Source: Actinomycetota bacterium
GTDB lineage: Bacteria > Actinomycetota > Geothermincolia > Geothermincolales > RBG-13-55-18
NCBI GenBank assembly: GCA_014360645.1
Contig: JACIXD010000003.1
Span: 186,001 to 250,000 of the forward strand
DNA length: 64,000 nt
Direction of reading: 5' to 3'
Notes under the pieces: generated by a model
What the model was told of the DNA's origin: nothing
Seen by the model: only the letters and a program-made list of their open reading frames with translations
Databases searched by the model: none
Program-made: the position numbers and the translations under genes
Shown: positions 29,167-37,343 of the stretch, piece by piece
Numbering within the stretch: the stretch's first letter is position 1
Layout of the letters: every line of letters starts with the position of its first letter

Positions 29167-29499
29167 ATGAGGAACGAGGCGAGCTTCGGCGCGGGCAGGG
29201 TCGGACATCACCCGGTGCTGGAGACATTCAGCGGAGGACGCGAGGTGGTCATCTTCCTTGACGGTGAGCCGGTGGCGGCGAGGGAGGGCGAGCCGGTGGC
29301 AGCGGCCCTCTACGCCGCGGGCATGCGGACGATGCGCCGCGCGAGGCGCGGAGGCGAGCCCCGGGGTCCCTTCTGCATGATCGGCCGCTGCACGGAATGC
29401 TGCATGACCGTGGACGGGGTCTCCAACGTGCGCACCTGCCGCACCCCGGTGAGGGAGGGCATGCGCGTCGAGACGCAACGGGGGGAGCCAAGGAGTTGA
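29167..29499 (+). CDS. [2Fe-2S]-binding subunit, HcnA/SoxA-N-terminal-like
   Basis: 110 residues. Plant-type-like [2Fe-2S] Cys pattern FCMIGRCTECCMTVDGVSNV followed by RTC, as in HcnA of hydrogen cyanide synthase and the N-terminal domain of heterotetrameric sarcosine oxidase alpha or archaeal proline dehydrogenase alpha. VVIFLDGEPVAAREGEPVAA is the beta-grasp start. ATG 29167 follows AAGAAGGAG. Its TGA overlaps the next gene's TTG (29496-29499), so it is the first gene of a four-gene operon. It should pass electrons between the flavin subunits and an acceptor. Confidence 0.82.
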   Translation: MRNEASFGAGRVGHHPVLETFSGGREVVIFLDGEPVAAREGEPVAAALYAAGMRTMRRARRGGEPRGPFCMIGRCTECCMTVDGVSNVRTCRTPVREGMRVETQRGEPRS

Positions 29500-30569
29500 G
29501 CCTGCCCGTGGAGGAACGGGAGATGGCGGTGGTGGGGTGCGGGCCCGCGGGCATGTGCGCCGCCTCGGTGGCTGCCGCAGCGGGTGTGGAGGTGGTGCTG
29601 CTGGACGAGAACGACCGCCCCGGAGGGCAGCTCACCAAGCAGATACACCGTTTCTTCGGCTCTCGGCGGCACGGAGCCGGGAGACGCGGCTTCGAGATCG
29701 CCGCGGAGCTGGCCCGGGAGTGCGAGGAGGCGGGGGTGGAGATGCGGCTGTCCTCCACCGTCCTGGGATTCTTTCCCAGCGGAGACCTGATGGTGGAGGG
29801 AGGCGAGGGGGTGTACCTGATGCGGGCTCGCGCCGTGGTGGTGGCCACGGGCGCCTCGGAGAAGAGTCTGGCCTTCCCCGGGTGGACCCTCCCGGGGGTG
29901 ATGGGGGCGGGAGCGGCGCAGACCCTGGTCAACCTCCACGGCGTCCTTCCGGGCGGGAGGGTGCTCATGGTGGGAGCGGGCAACGTCGGCCTCATCGTGA
30001 GCTACCAGTTGCTGCAGGCGGGCGCGGAGGTGGTGGGGATACTCGACGTATCCGAGCGTGCGGGAGGATACGAGGTACACCAGCGGCGCGTGCGCAGGGA
30101 AGGGGTGCCTTTCTACCTCGGACACAGGGTGCTCGAGGCTCGGGGCGAGGAGGGTGTGGAGGAGGTGTTGTTCGAGAAGGTGGGGGGAGGGGGAAGGAAG
30201 ACGGTAAGGGCGGACGCCGTCTGCCTTGCGGTGGGCCTCTCTCCCCTGGTGGAGCTGGCGGCGATGCGCGGATGCGGGATGGATTACCGCCGGGAGCTGG
30301 GCGGTTTCTTGCCCCGGCACGACGGGGACATGCGCACCGACCAGCGCGGCGTGTACGTCGCAGGCGACGCGGCGGGGGTGGAGGAGGCCTCCGTGGCCAT
30401 GGAGGAGGGAAGGATGGCCGGGATCTCCGCCGCCGAGGACCTCGGCAGGCTGGATAGCGATGAGGCGGAGAAGGCCAGGGAAGAGGTACGCCGCTACCTG
30501 CGGGCCCTGCGGGGCGGCAGGTACGGAGAGGCGAAGCGAGCGGCGAAGGAGGACATGCATTGCGCGTGA
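29496..30569 (+). CDS. FAD/NAD(P)-dependent pyridine-nucleotide-disulfide-type oxidoreductase (HcnB-like)
   Basis: 357 residues. The N-terminal Rossmann FAD motif AVVGCGPAGMCAASVAAAAG starts near residue 10, and a second nucleotide motif VLMVGAGNVGLIVSYQLLQAG lies near residue 150. The C-terminal GVYVAGDAAGVEEA binds the FAD ribityl part. This is the alpha-type subunit of heteromeric amine or imino-acid dehydrogenases (HcnB, proline dehydrogenase alpha, octopine/nopaline oxidase A). The TTG at 29496 overlaps the upstream stop; ATG 29523 with GAGGAA upstream is an alternative. It is translationally coupled to both neighbours. Confidence 0.88.
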   Translation: MSLPVEEREMAVVGCGPAGMCAASVAAAAGVEVVLLDENDRPGGQLTKQIHRFFGSRRHGAGRRGFEIAAELARECEEAGVEMRLSSTVLGFFPSGDLMVEGGEGVYLMRARAVVVATGASEKSLAFPGWTLPGVMGAGAAQTLVNLHGVLPGGRVLMVGAGNVGLIVSYQLLQAGAEVVGILDVSERAGGYEVHQRRVRREGVPFYLGHRVLEARGEEGVEEVLFEKVGGGGRKTVRADAVCLAVGLSPLVELAAMRGCGMDYRRELGGFLPRHDGDMRTDQRGVYVAGDAAGVEEASVAMEEGRMAGISAAEDLGRLDSDEAEKAREEVRRYLRALRGGRYGEAKRAAKEDMHCA

Positions 30570-31345
30570 GCGGGATGTCGCCCGGCGGGGACGACGCCTG
30601 GTCGCTCTCCTGGGAGAGGGCGGCCTCGGGGCCGGTGGCGGTGGTGGACTGCCGCGAGGAGATCCCCTGCGATCCCTGCGAGGAGGCATGCGCCAGGGGG
30701 GCCATCATGGTGGGCGAGGAGATATGCGCGCCCCCGCGTTTCGATCCCCGGCGCTGTGACGGATGCGGCAGGTGCGTGGCCCTGTGCCCGGGCATGGCCA
30801 TCTTCCTCCTCGACCGTTCCGGGGGGGACGGGCGGGCGAGGGTCACCGTCCCCTACGAGATGGGCGGGGAGATAGGCGCGGGCCGCGAGATGTGGGCCGT
30901 GGACGGGGATGGGAATCCCCTCGGGAGGTGCGAGGTGGTGGGCGTGCGAAGGGTGGGCGGCCGCACGGGGACCTCCCTGGTCACGGTGGAGGTGGAGGAA
31001 GGCCGGGCGCTAAAGGTCAGGGGCGTGAGAGACCGACTAATCCCATGGGAGGCGCGGCCTGCGCCGGACGAGGAGCCGCGGGGAGGCGAATGTCTCCTCT
31101 GCCGCTGCGAGGAGGTGAGCGGCTCACGCGTGCGGGAGGAGGCGTCATGGCTCGCCTCTCTGCGTTCCCTGCGGCGCCTTACGCGCGCGGGACTGGGGTA
31201 CTGCCAGGGCAGGTTCTGCCAGGACCTGGTGCGGGAGGAGCTGTCCCGGGCGCGGGGGTTCGATGAGGGCGCCGCGGGGACCTTCCGGTCGCGGCCGCCG
31301 GTGAGGCCGGTGAAGCTGGGAAAATTAGGGGGAGAAGATGCCTGA
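30560..31345 (+). CDS. Iron-sulfur protein: two [4Fe-4S]-type clusters plus BFD-type [2Fe-2S] domain
   Basis: 261 residues. CREEIPCDPCEEAC and CDGCGRCVALC (residues about 31-75) are ferredoxin-type Cys sets. A beta-rich segment follows, then CLLCRCEEVS ... GYCQGRFCQDLV, a BFD-like [2Fe-2S] domain, near the C-terminus. The same domain pair is found as separate gamma/delta subunits, or in the C-terminal part of HcnB/OoxA, in amine oxidoreductases; here they are joined in one chain. TTG 30560 overlaps the previous stop by 10 nt. The protein probably wires electrons from the FAD subunits to a ferredoxin or NAD site. Confidence 0.82.
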   Translation: MRVSGMSPGGDDAWSLSWERAASGPVAVVDCREEIPCDPCEEACARGAIMVGEEICAPPRFDPRRCDGCGRCVALCPGMAIFLLDRSGGDGRARVTVPYEMGGEIGAGREMWAVDGDGNPLGRCEVVGVRRVGGRTGTSLVTVEVEEGRALKVRGVRDRLIPWEARPAPDEEPRGGECLLCRCEEVSGSRVREEASWLASLRSLRRLTRAGLGYCQGRFCQDLVREELSRARGFDEGAAGTFRSRPPVRPVKLGKLGGEDA

Positions 31346-32510
31346 GGTGATGAGCTCGGAAGTGGTGGTCATCGGAGGCGGGGTGATCGGCGCCGCCATA
31401 GCCTATTACCTGTGCAAGGAAGGCGCCGAGGTGATGATCGTGGAGGAGGAGGACCTGGCGAGCGGGGCCTCCGGCGCCTGCGACGGGTTCGTCTCCCTGC
31501 AGACCAAGCAGCCGGGCGCGCACCTGGAGCTGGCGCGCGAGAGCGCGGCGCTCTTCTCGTACCTGGCCGAGGATCTCGACGACGACATCGAATACAATCC
31601 CTGCGGGGGCATGATGCTGGCGACCACGCAGGAACAGCTGAAGGAGCTGAAGGCGAGGGCCAAGAAACTGCAGGCCGCGGGGCTGGAGGTGGAGATGCTC
31701 ACCCCCTCGGACCTGAAGTCGCGTCTTCCGGAGGTGGGCGGGGACATAAAGGGGGCCTCCTACTGCGCCCAGGACGCCCAGGTGAACCCCATAGCCCTCA
31801 CCCTGGGGCTCGCGCGCAAGGCCCAGGAGATGGGGGCCACCATCCTCCAGGGCACGAGGGTGGAGAACATCGTGGTCACCAACAACCGCGTGCGCGAGGT
31901 GCACACCAGCCGCGGGAGCATCCACTCCCGGCGCGTGGTCTGCGCGGCGGGGAGGGGTTCCAACCAGATCGGGAAGATGATCATCGTGGACATCCCGGTG
32001 ATGCCGCAGCGCGGCCAGATACTGGTGACCGAGGCCAGGGAGCGCATGCTGGACGTGATCCTCTACGGGGCGGAATATCTCGGGACCAAGGGGAACATCG
32101 CCGAGCTCATGCCCCGGGACGAGGAGGCGGTGAAGCTGGGTCTGGGCTTCACGGCGGAGCAGACCGCCAGCGGCAACTTCCTCCTGGGAAGCACGCGCGA
32201 GTTCGCGGGTGCGGACGCCAGCACCACCCCTGAGGCCATGAACGCCATCGCCAGGAACGCCATGTACTACCTACCCTGGATAAAGGAGCTGGACGTCATC
32301 CGCTCCTTCGCCGGGCTGCGACCGTATTCTCCCGACGGCCTTCCCATCCTGGGGACGGTGAAGGGAGTGCGGGGGTTCTTCATCGCCACGGGGCACTCCG
32401 GGGACGGCATCTGCCTGGCTCCCGTAACCGGCAAGCTCCTCAGCGAGCTGGTGCTGGACGGCGAGACCAGCCTGGATATCGAGCCCTTCTCCCTCTACCG
32501 CTTCAAGTGA
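31338..32510 (+). CDS. FAD-dependent amine/amino-acid oxidoreductase (DAO family, HcnC-like)
   Basis: 390 residues. SEVVVIGGGVIGAAIAYYLC is the FAD Rossmann motif, followed by the DAO signature EDLASGASGACDGFVSLQT and the C-terminal GLRPYSPDGLPILG and ATGHSGDGICLAPVTG. This is the beta-type catalytic subunit of sarcosine oxidase, proline dehydrogenase and HcnC. It would oxidise an amine or imino acid and reduce the other subunits. ATG 31338 overlaps the upstream stop by 8 nt. The substrate cannot be assigned: glycine (HCN synthase), proline, sarcosine or an opine are all possible. Confidence 0.88.
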   Translation: MPEVMSSEVVVIGGGVIGAAIAYYLCKEGAEVMIVEEEDLASGASGACDGFVSLQTKQPGAHLELARESAALFSYLAEDLDDDIEYNPCGGMMLATTQEQLKELKARAKKLQAAGLEVEMLTPSDLKSRLPEVGGDIKGASYCAQDAQVNPIALTLGLARKAQEMGATILQGTRVENIVVTNNRVREVHTSRGSIHSRRVVCAAGRGSNQIGKMIIVDIPVMPQRGQILVTEARERMLDVILYGAEYLGTKGNIAELMPRDEEAVKLGLGFTAEQTASGNFLLGSTREFAGADASTTPEAMNAIARNAMYYLPWIKELDVIRSFAGLRPYSPDGLPILGTVKGVRGFFIATGHSGDGICLAPVTGKLLSELVLDGETSLDIEPFSLYRFK

Positions 32511-32642
32511 GCGAAGCGGCCAGGATCACCTGCTGTCATGGTGAAGCGGCCCGGTCGGCCCGGGCCTGAGGGAAAAGATACCGGGGCATTTCCCTTTAAA
32601 CCGGTAAGGTCTGCGGTTATGGTTGCGTCGCCGGGGGTCATC

Positions 32643-32648
32643 TATAAT
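32643..32648 (+). promoter_or_regulatory. -10 element TATAAT before the second radical SAM gene
   Basis: A perfect TATAAT 33 nt before TTG 32681, which itself follows GGAGGGAGG. No clear -35. It marks the end of the preceding operon. Confidence 0.5.
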
Positions 32649-32680
32649 CGTAATAAACACCGACCCGCGAGGAGGGAGGC

Positions 32681-34195
32681 TTGAAGGTACTGTTCGTCTA
32701 TCCCGATTACAAGGTGAACGTGGATCCCCATGACGGACGCATGCTGGGGGTGGAGGAGGGCGGCTGGTACATGGAGGGTATCGCCAGCCTCTCCGCGGTC
32801 CTCAAGCGGGCCGGGCACGAGGTCTCCCTCTATCACCTCACCGCTCCCGCGGCCAGGGAGACCTTCCAGGCGGAGCTGCGGCGCGAGGCGCCGGACCTGC
32901 TGGGGTTCGTGACCATGACCCGCGAGTACCCGCAGGTGAAGGAGTACGTGCTGTGGGCCAGGGACGCCGTGGAGGCCCCGGTGATCTGCGGCAGCTACCA
33001 TCCCACCACCCTCCCCGAGGAGGTCATCGCCACCGAGGGGGTGGACATGTTGTGTCGGGGCGAGGGAGAGGCGGCGGTCCTGGAGCTGGTGCGGAGGATG
33101 GACGCGGGCGAGGACTACCGGGACGTGGAGAGCATCTGGGTGCGTGACGGCGGGACCGTGCACCGCAACCCCGTTCGGCCCCTCATCGAGGATATCGACA
33201 CCCTCCCCCTGCCCGACTTCGGGGTGTTCGATTTCCGCAAGCTGCTGTCCACGCGGATCAACACCGGCGTGGTCATCCTCTCCCGCGGGTGCCCATACAG
33301 CTGCACCTACTGCTCCAACAAGAGGATGCGCGACATATATCCCAACAAGAACCGCTATTCCCGCTTCCACAGCCCCGAGTACAGCATCGAATACCTGAAG
33401 AAGCTGCTGGCCACCTACCCCCGCATCGAGTACCTGAACTTCCGCGACGATATCCTGCCCTGGAAGGGGGGTTGGCTGGAGCGCTTCACCGAGCTCTACC
33501 GCAGGGAGATAGCCCTTCCCTTCATCTGCAACTACCGCGCCAACCTGGTCACGCCGGAGATCGTGCGCATGCTGCGCCGCGCGGGGTGCTACCAGATGTT
33601 CTTCGGGGTGGAGAGCGGAAACGACTATATCCGCAACCAGGTGCTGAACCGCCACATGAGCCGGGAGAAGATAGAGCAGGCCTTCGAGGCCTGCAGGGAG
33701 GCGGGGATCAAGACCGTGGCCTACAACATGGTGGGGCTTCCCTACGAGGACAAGTCCCGGATCCTGGACACCATCAAGCTCAACGCCCGCATAAAGGCGG
33801 ACCATTCCCTGAGCCCGGTCTATTATCCCTACCCCGACACCCCCCTTTTCGAAACCGCGGTGCGCGAGGGGTGGGTGCCGCCGGCGTACGACTACCGCGA
33901 GGACCGCTTCGTAGACCAGCCCACTCTCCCGCGGGAACAGCTCTACTTCGCTCGCTACTACTTCCGCCCCTTCGTGAGAATCTACCGCGGGCTGGAGCGG
34001 CTGCCCGCCTTCCTGGGGCGGAGGTTGGAGAAGGCGGTGGACGCGCTGTTCGTGAGCCCCCGCCTCCCCCACCGGACCCTGGTGAGGGCGGCGAGGGCGA
34101 GCGAGAGGGCGCGGGAGGGCGCAAAGGAGTTCCTGCGCCGGCGCTTCCCGGACCTCTTCCTCTGGATAAGGGACCACGTGCGGGGAGTGAGGTGA
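32681..34195 (+). CDS. Cobalamin-binding/radical SAM protein (BchE/P-methylase-like)
   Basis: 504 residues. N-terminal B12-binding domain (KVLFVYPDYKVNVDP ... GSYHPTTLPEEVI, LCRGEGE), then a radical SAM core with SRGCPYSCTYCSN (Cys204, 208, 211), the GVESG motif (MFFGVESGNDYIRNQVLNR) and a long basic C-terminal tail (about residues 430-504). Such enzymes methylate unactivated carbon or rearrange rings. The arrangement is class B methyltransferase/BchE-like, with no transmembrane segment. TTG 32681 follows GGAGGGAGG. The next gene begins 84 nt downstream and may be co-transcribed. The substrate is unknown. Confidence 0.87.
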   Translation: MKVLFVYPDYKVNVDPHDGRMLGVEEGGWYMEGIASLSAVLKRAGHEVSLYHLTAPAARETFQAELRREAPDLLGFVTMTREYPQVKEYVLWARDAVEAPVICGSYHPTTLPEEVIATEGVDMLCRGEGEAAVLELVRRMDAGEDYRDVESIWVRDGGTVHRNPVRPLIEDIDTLPLPDFGVFDFRKLLSTRINTGVVILSRGCPYSCTYCSNKRMRDIYPNKNRYSRFHSPEYSIEYLKKLLATYPRIEYLNFRDDILPWKGGWLERFTELYRREIALPFICNYRANLVTPEIVRMLRRAGCYQMFFGVESGNDYIRNQVLNRHMSREKIEQAFEACREAGIKTVAYNMVGLPYEDKSRILDTIKLNARIKADHSLSPVYYPYPDTPLFETAVREGWVPPAYDYREDRFVDQPTLPREQLYFARYYFRPFVRIYRGLERLPAFLGRRLEKAVDALFVSPRLPHRTLVRAARASERAREGAKEFLRRRFPDLFLWIRDHVRGVR

Positions 34196-34279
34196 GGATG
34201 ACGGAGGCCCGGCCGGCGTTGGCGGGACGCGCGAGGAAAGAGGCGCCGCAGGCCGCTGAAGGGCGGCGGAGAGGCTCCG

Positions 34280-35422
34280 ATGGGAGCGGGGGGGCGAGGG
34301 ATGGCGGAATGCGTTAGCTGCGGAAGGGAGATCCCCCAGGGCAGGCTGTTCTGCGACCAGTGTTACGCCCGCATGAAGGGAAGGATGGGTCCGCGCAGGA
34401 AAGGCGAGGTCCCGCCCGAGGCGGGGGCCGCGGCGAGCCCCCACTACCGTTCCTCCGCATCCGCGCCGGGGGGAGAGGCGGCGCCGGATAACATCTCCGT
34501 GCTGGGGGAAGGCAGAGCGTCCGGGTCGGCGGGGGCGAGGGCCGTTCTCACCCCACCCGCGCAGAAAAAGGTGGTATCCATGCGACCGCTGGCGGAAAAG
34601 GGAGCCGGGGAGAAGGGTAGAGCCGCGAAGAAGTTCACCATCACCATCACCTTCAGCGAAAAGACCTACGAGCGCATCTCGCGCATGAAGCGCAGGCTGA
34701 AGGGGGAGGGCAGAAAAAAAGGGAAGGAGAAGCCCTCGGGGACGGCGGTGACGCCCATGCCCCGGGAGGGAAGAAAACGGGGAAAGAGGGGCCCCTACGG
34801 AAGGCCGGCGCTGCGGGCGGTGGACGGCACGGGCGTGCCGGGCGGCGGGGGGCGAAAAGGCCCGGCGGGCATGCTCCTCCACCGCGCGCGTCCCTGGGAC
34901 TGGGGAGACCGCTTCGCCGTGGCCACTGCCACCTGCGGGGCGGCTGCGGTGGCGGTCTTTTCCTTCCTGGCTTGGGTAAGGGTGAGATGGGTCTCCCAGG
35001 GGGGAGGCGCCCTTCAGGAGGTGGGGGTGAGGGGCGTGGACCTGGGAGGGCCGGTGTATGCGGCGATGGCGCTGGCGGTCCTGGCGTGGTGCTTTATGGC
35101 CGCCGCCCTCATCCTGGGAGGAGAGAGGCTTAAGGTGGATTTCGGGGTGGTGCTGCTGCTGGCGGGCCTGGTGATCATCCCCCTGGTGTTCGTGGCCCTG
35201 TCCGGAAACAGCGGCGTATACAACGCTGCCATGAAGGCGGCGTGGAGGAAAAACCTGGCAATACCCGCGGAGGCGGCCGGGTACGAGAGGCACGCCGTCT
35301 GGCCTTCCTATCTCATGGTCTTGGGCGGCCTCGCCGTGTCCTTCGCGGGCCTGGTCCGGCTCTCGGAGCGCGGACCGAAAGCGGCGGACAGAGGGGCCGC
35401 CGGAGGCGAAGGGGGGTCTTGA
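34280..35422 (+). CDS. Zinc-ribbon protein with C-terminal four-TM domain
   Basis: 380 residues. An N-terminal zinc ribbon (ECVSCGREIPQGRLFCDQCY) leads into about 190 residues of low-complexity, charged Gly/Arg/Lys-rich linker. Four hydrophobic segments follow (AVATATCGAAAVAVFSFLAW, YAAMALAVLAWCFMAAALIL, FGVVLLLAGLVIIPLVFVAL, SYLMVLGGLAVSFAGLV). This plan of ribbon, disordered linker and small TM domain is common in uncultured actinobacteria and has no known role. ATG 34280 follows GGAGAGG; ATG 34301 (MAECVSCG) is an alternative. It overlaps the next gene by one base, indicating an operon. Confidence 0.7.
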   Translation: MGAGGRGMAECVSCGREIPQGRLFCDQCYARMKGRMGPRRKGEVPPEAGAAASPHYRSSASAPGGEAAPDNISVLGEGRASGSAGARAVLTPPAQKKVVSMRPLAEKGAGEKGRAAKKFTITITFSEKTYERISRMKRRLKGEGRKKGKEKPSGTAVTPMPREGRKRGKRGPYGRPALRAVDGTGVPGGGGRKGPAGMLLHRARPWDWGDRFAVATATCGAAAVAVFSFLAWVRVRWVSQGGGALQEVGVRGVDLGGPVYAAMALAVLAWCFMAAALILGGERLKVDFGVVLLLAGLVIIPLVFVALSGNSGVYNAAMKAAWRKNLAIPAEAAGYERHAVWPSYLMVLGGLAVSFAGLVRLSERGPKAADRGAAGGEGGS

Positions 35423-35832
35423 TGGAAGAGGCGTATCGCCTGCTCTCCGAGGCGAGGGCCATGCTGGATGAGCACAGACACCTGGACGCCGCCCCCCTGC
35501 TGGAGAGGGCGAAAGCACTGGAGCCCGGCAGGGGGTCCATCGTGGAGGCGCTGGGAATCGCCTACTACAACAGCGGGCGCCACGAGCTGGCCATGCGGGA
35601 GTTCGAGGAGGCCCTGGAGATCGATCCCACCAACCATTTCGCACGCTACGGGCTGAGCCGCTGCCTGAGCAGCGCGGGCCGGCTGCAGCATGCCATCGGC
35701 CAGGTTAAGCTGGCCATGGCCATGGCCCCGGAGGTGGAGCTGTACGGCAGCGCCCTCGCCCGCTACCAGCGGGAGCTGGGACGTCAGGCCCGTGGCCGGG
35801 AAGAGGAGCGGGGGACGGGGTGGCGGCCATAG
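35422..35832 (+). CDS. Small TPR protein
   Basis: 136 residues with about three TPR units (EARAMLDEHRHLDAAPLLER, ALGIAYYNSGRHELAMREFE, YGLSRCLSSAGRLQHAIGQV). It starts ATG 35422, sharing its A with the upstream TGA (TGATG), and its stop overlaps the HAD gene start by 13 nt. It is therefore the middle member of a tightly coupled run of genes (34280-37327). No signal peptide. Probably an interaction module; partners are unknown. Confidence 0.78.
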   Translation: MEEAYRLLSEARAMLDEHRHLDAAPLLERAKALEPGRGSIVEALGIAYYNSGRHELAMREFEEALEIDPTNHFARYGLSRCLSSAGRLQHAIGQVKLAMAMAPEVELYGSALARYQRELGRQARGREEERGTGWRP

Positions 35833-36608
35833 AACCTTACCGGGCCATATTCATGGACATGGACGGCGTGGTGTACCTAGACCGCGAGCCCATCCCCGAC
35901 GCCGTGGAGTTCATAGCCGCGGCGCGTGCCGCGGGAAAGCGCCTGCTCTTCCTAACCAACAACTCCCGCCTCTCCCGCCGCCAGTACCGCGACAAGCTGG
36001 CCGGGATGGGTATAGCGGCAGAGGAGGATGAGATCCTCACCTCCGCCACCGCCACGGCGGATTTTCTCGCCGAGAACTACCGCATGGAGGGAAAGAGCGC
36101 ATATTTCCTAGGTGGTCCGGGGCTGCAGGAGGAGCTAGGCCGGACCGGGCTCGCCCTGCCGACGGGGGAGGAGGGCAGGCACGCCGACTTCGTGGTGGTG
36201 GGATGGGACACGGAGCTCACCTATGACAAGCTGCGCATCGCCTGCCTAGCGCTGCACGCCGGAGCCGTCTTCGTGGGCACCAACGCAGATGCCACCTATC
36301 CCGCCCCGGACGGTCTCTGGCCCGGCGCGGGCTCCATCCTGGCGGCGCTGGAGAGGGCGGCGGGAAGAGAGGCCTTGGTGGTGGGCAAGCCCAACCCCTT
36401 TATGATGGAGATGGCCCTGGGACGGGCGGGGAGCCGCGCGGACGAGACCCTCATCATCGGGGACCGCCTGGAGACGGACGTGCTGGGCGGGTGGAGGGCG
36501 GGCCTCGACACCTGCCTGGTGCTCACGGGGGTGTCCAGGAGAGAGGACCTGGAGGGCTTCACCCCCCGGCCGGACATGGTGGTGGAGAGCCTGCGGGAGC
36601 TGTTGTGA
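35820..36608 (+). CDS. HAD-IIA hydrolase (NagD-like phosphatase)
   Basis: 262 residues. Motif I FMDMDGVVY (nucleophile Asp13, acid Asp15), motif II LFLTNNS, motif III Lys in VVGKPNPFM and motif IV GDRLETDVLGG are all intact. The C2a cap with GTNADATYPAPDG is typical of NagD/PLP-phosphatase-like enzymes that hydrolyse sugar, nucleotide or other phosphomonoesters. GTG 35820 overlaps the TPR gene; its own TGA overlaps the methyltransferase start. The substrate is not deducible. Confidence 0.9.
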   Translation: MAAIEPYRAIFMDMDGVVYLDREPIPDAVEFIAAARAAGKRLLFLTNNSRLSRRQYRDKLAGMGIAAEEDEILTSATATADFLAENYRMEGKSAYFLGGPGLQEELGRTGLALPTGEEGRHADFVVVGWDTELTYDKLRIACLALHAGAVFVGTNADATYPAPDGLWPGAGSILAALERAAGREALVVGKPNPFMMEMALGRAGSRADETLIIGDRLETDVLGGWRAGLDTCLVLTGVSRREDLEGFTPRPDMVVESLRELL

Positions 36609-37327
36609 GACGCGAGGGGGCGCGGGAGTGGACGCGGGGGCTCTACCGCCGGTGGCTGCCGCCGGGCCCCGATGCCCATACCACCTACCTGCATCTGGCC
36701 CGCGTGCACTGTCCCCTCGGGGGACGGGTGGTGGACCTGGGATGTGGGGAGGAGGACTATCTGGCGGAGCTGGAGGAGGTGGCGGGCGAGCTCGTGGGTG
36801 TGGATGCGAGGCCGGTGGCAGGCCGTTACGGGCGCTATCTCCAGGCGGACCTGGAGGGCGAGCTGCCCCTGGAGCCGGGAAGCGTGGACCTGGCGGCCTG
36901 CAAGTTCCTCCTCGAGCACCTGGAGGACCCCGTGCGGTTCATGCGCGCCGTGCGCGAGGCGCTGGTCCCCGGGGGGAGGTTACTCGTCCTCACCGCCAAC
37001 GTCCTCTATTATCCCTACGCCGCGAACTTCGTCCTCTCCAGGCTGCTGTCCCAGGAGGCGCGCATGCGCCTGGTGGGGCGCGTGAGCGGGAGGCGGCCCG
37101 GGGAGATATTCCCGGTACGCTACCGCTGCAACACGCCCGGAGCCCTGCGCGCGGCCATGGAGGGTGCGGGGTACGAGGTGCAGCACCTGCGCACCTATCC
37201 GGATTACCTGGTGAGCGCGGTGAACCGTCCCCTGGGGGCGATGGCGGTGGCCTACGAGAAGGCCGTCGCGCTGCTCGGCCTGGAGGGGGCGGGAGGTTTC
37301 ATGGTGGCCATGGGAGGCCGGCGGTGA
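36605..37327 (+). CDS. SAM-dependent methyltransferase (class I)
   Basis: 240 residues. The SAM-binding motif VVDLGCGEEDYLAEL and acidic loop VGVDARP, then ACKFLLEHLEDPVRFMRAVR and EALVPGGRLLVLTANVLYYP, are motifs I to IV of methyltransferase type 11. GTG 36605 overlaps the HAD stop (36606-36608). The C-terminal 70 residues (GYEVQHLRTYPDYLVSAVNR) give no specific family. The gene ends 17 bp before the rhomboid gene. The substrate is unknown; the acceptor may be a small metabolite or lipid. Confidence 0.85.
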   Translation: MRREGAREWTRGLYRRWLPPGPDAHTTYLHLARVHCPLGGRVVDLGCGEEDYLAELEEVAGELVGVDARPVAGRYGRYLQADLEGELPLEPGSVDLAACKFLLEHLEDPVRFMRAVREALVPGGRLLVLTANVLYYPYAANFVLSRLLSQEARMRLVGRVSGRRPGEIFPVRYRCNTPGALRAAMEGAGYEVQHLRTYPDYLVSAVNRPLGAMAVAYEKAVALLGLEGAGGFMVAMGGRR

Positions 37328-37343
37328 GGGGGGGCGATAGGTG

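Noticed and set aside
32642-35644. A 1,000-codon minus-strand open frame opposite the radical SAM and zinc-ribbon genes
   Set aside because: It has no recognisable domain and is antisense to well-supported genes; a product of GC bias.
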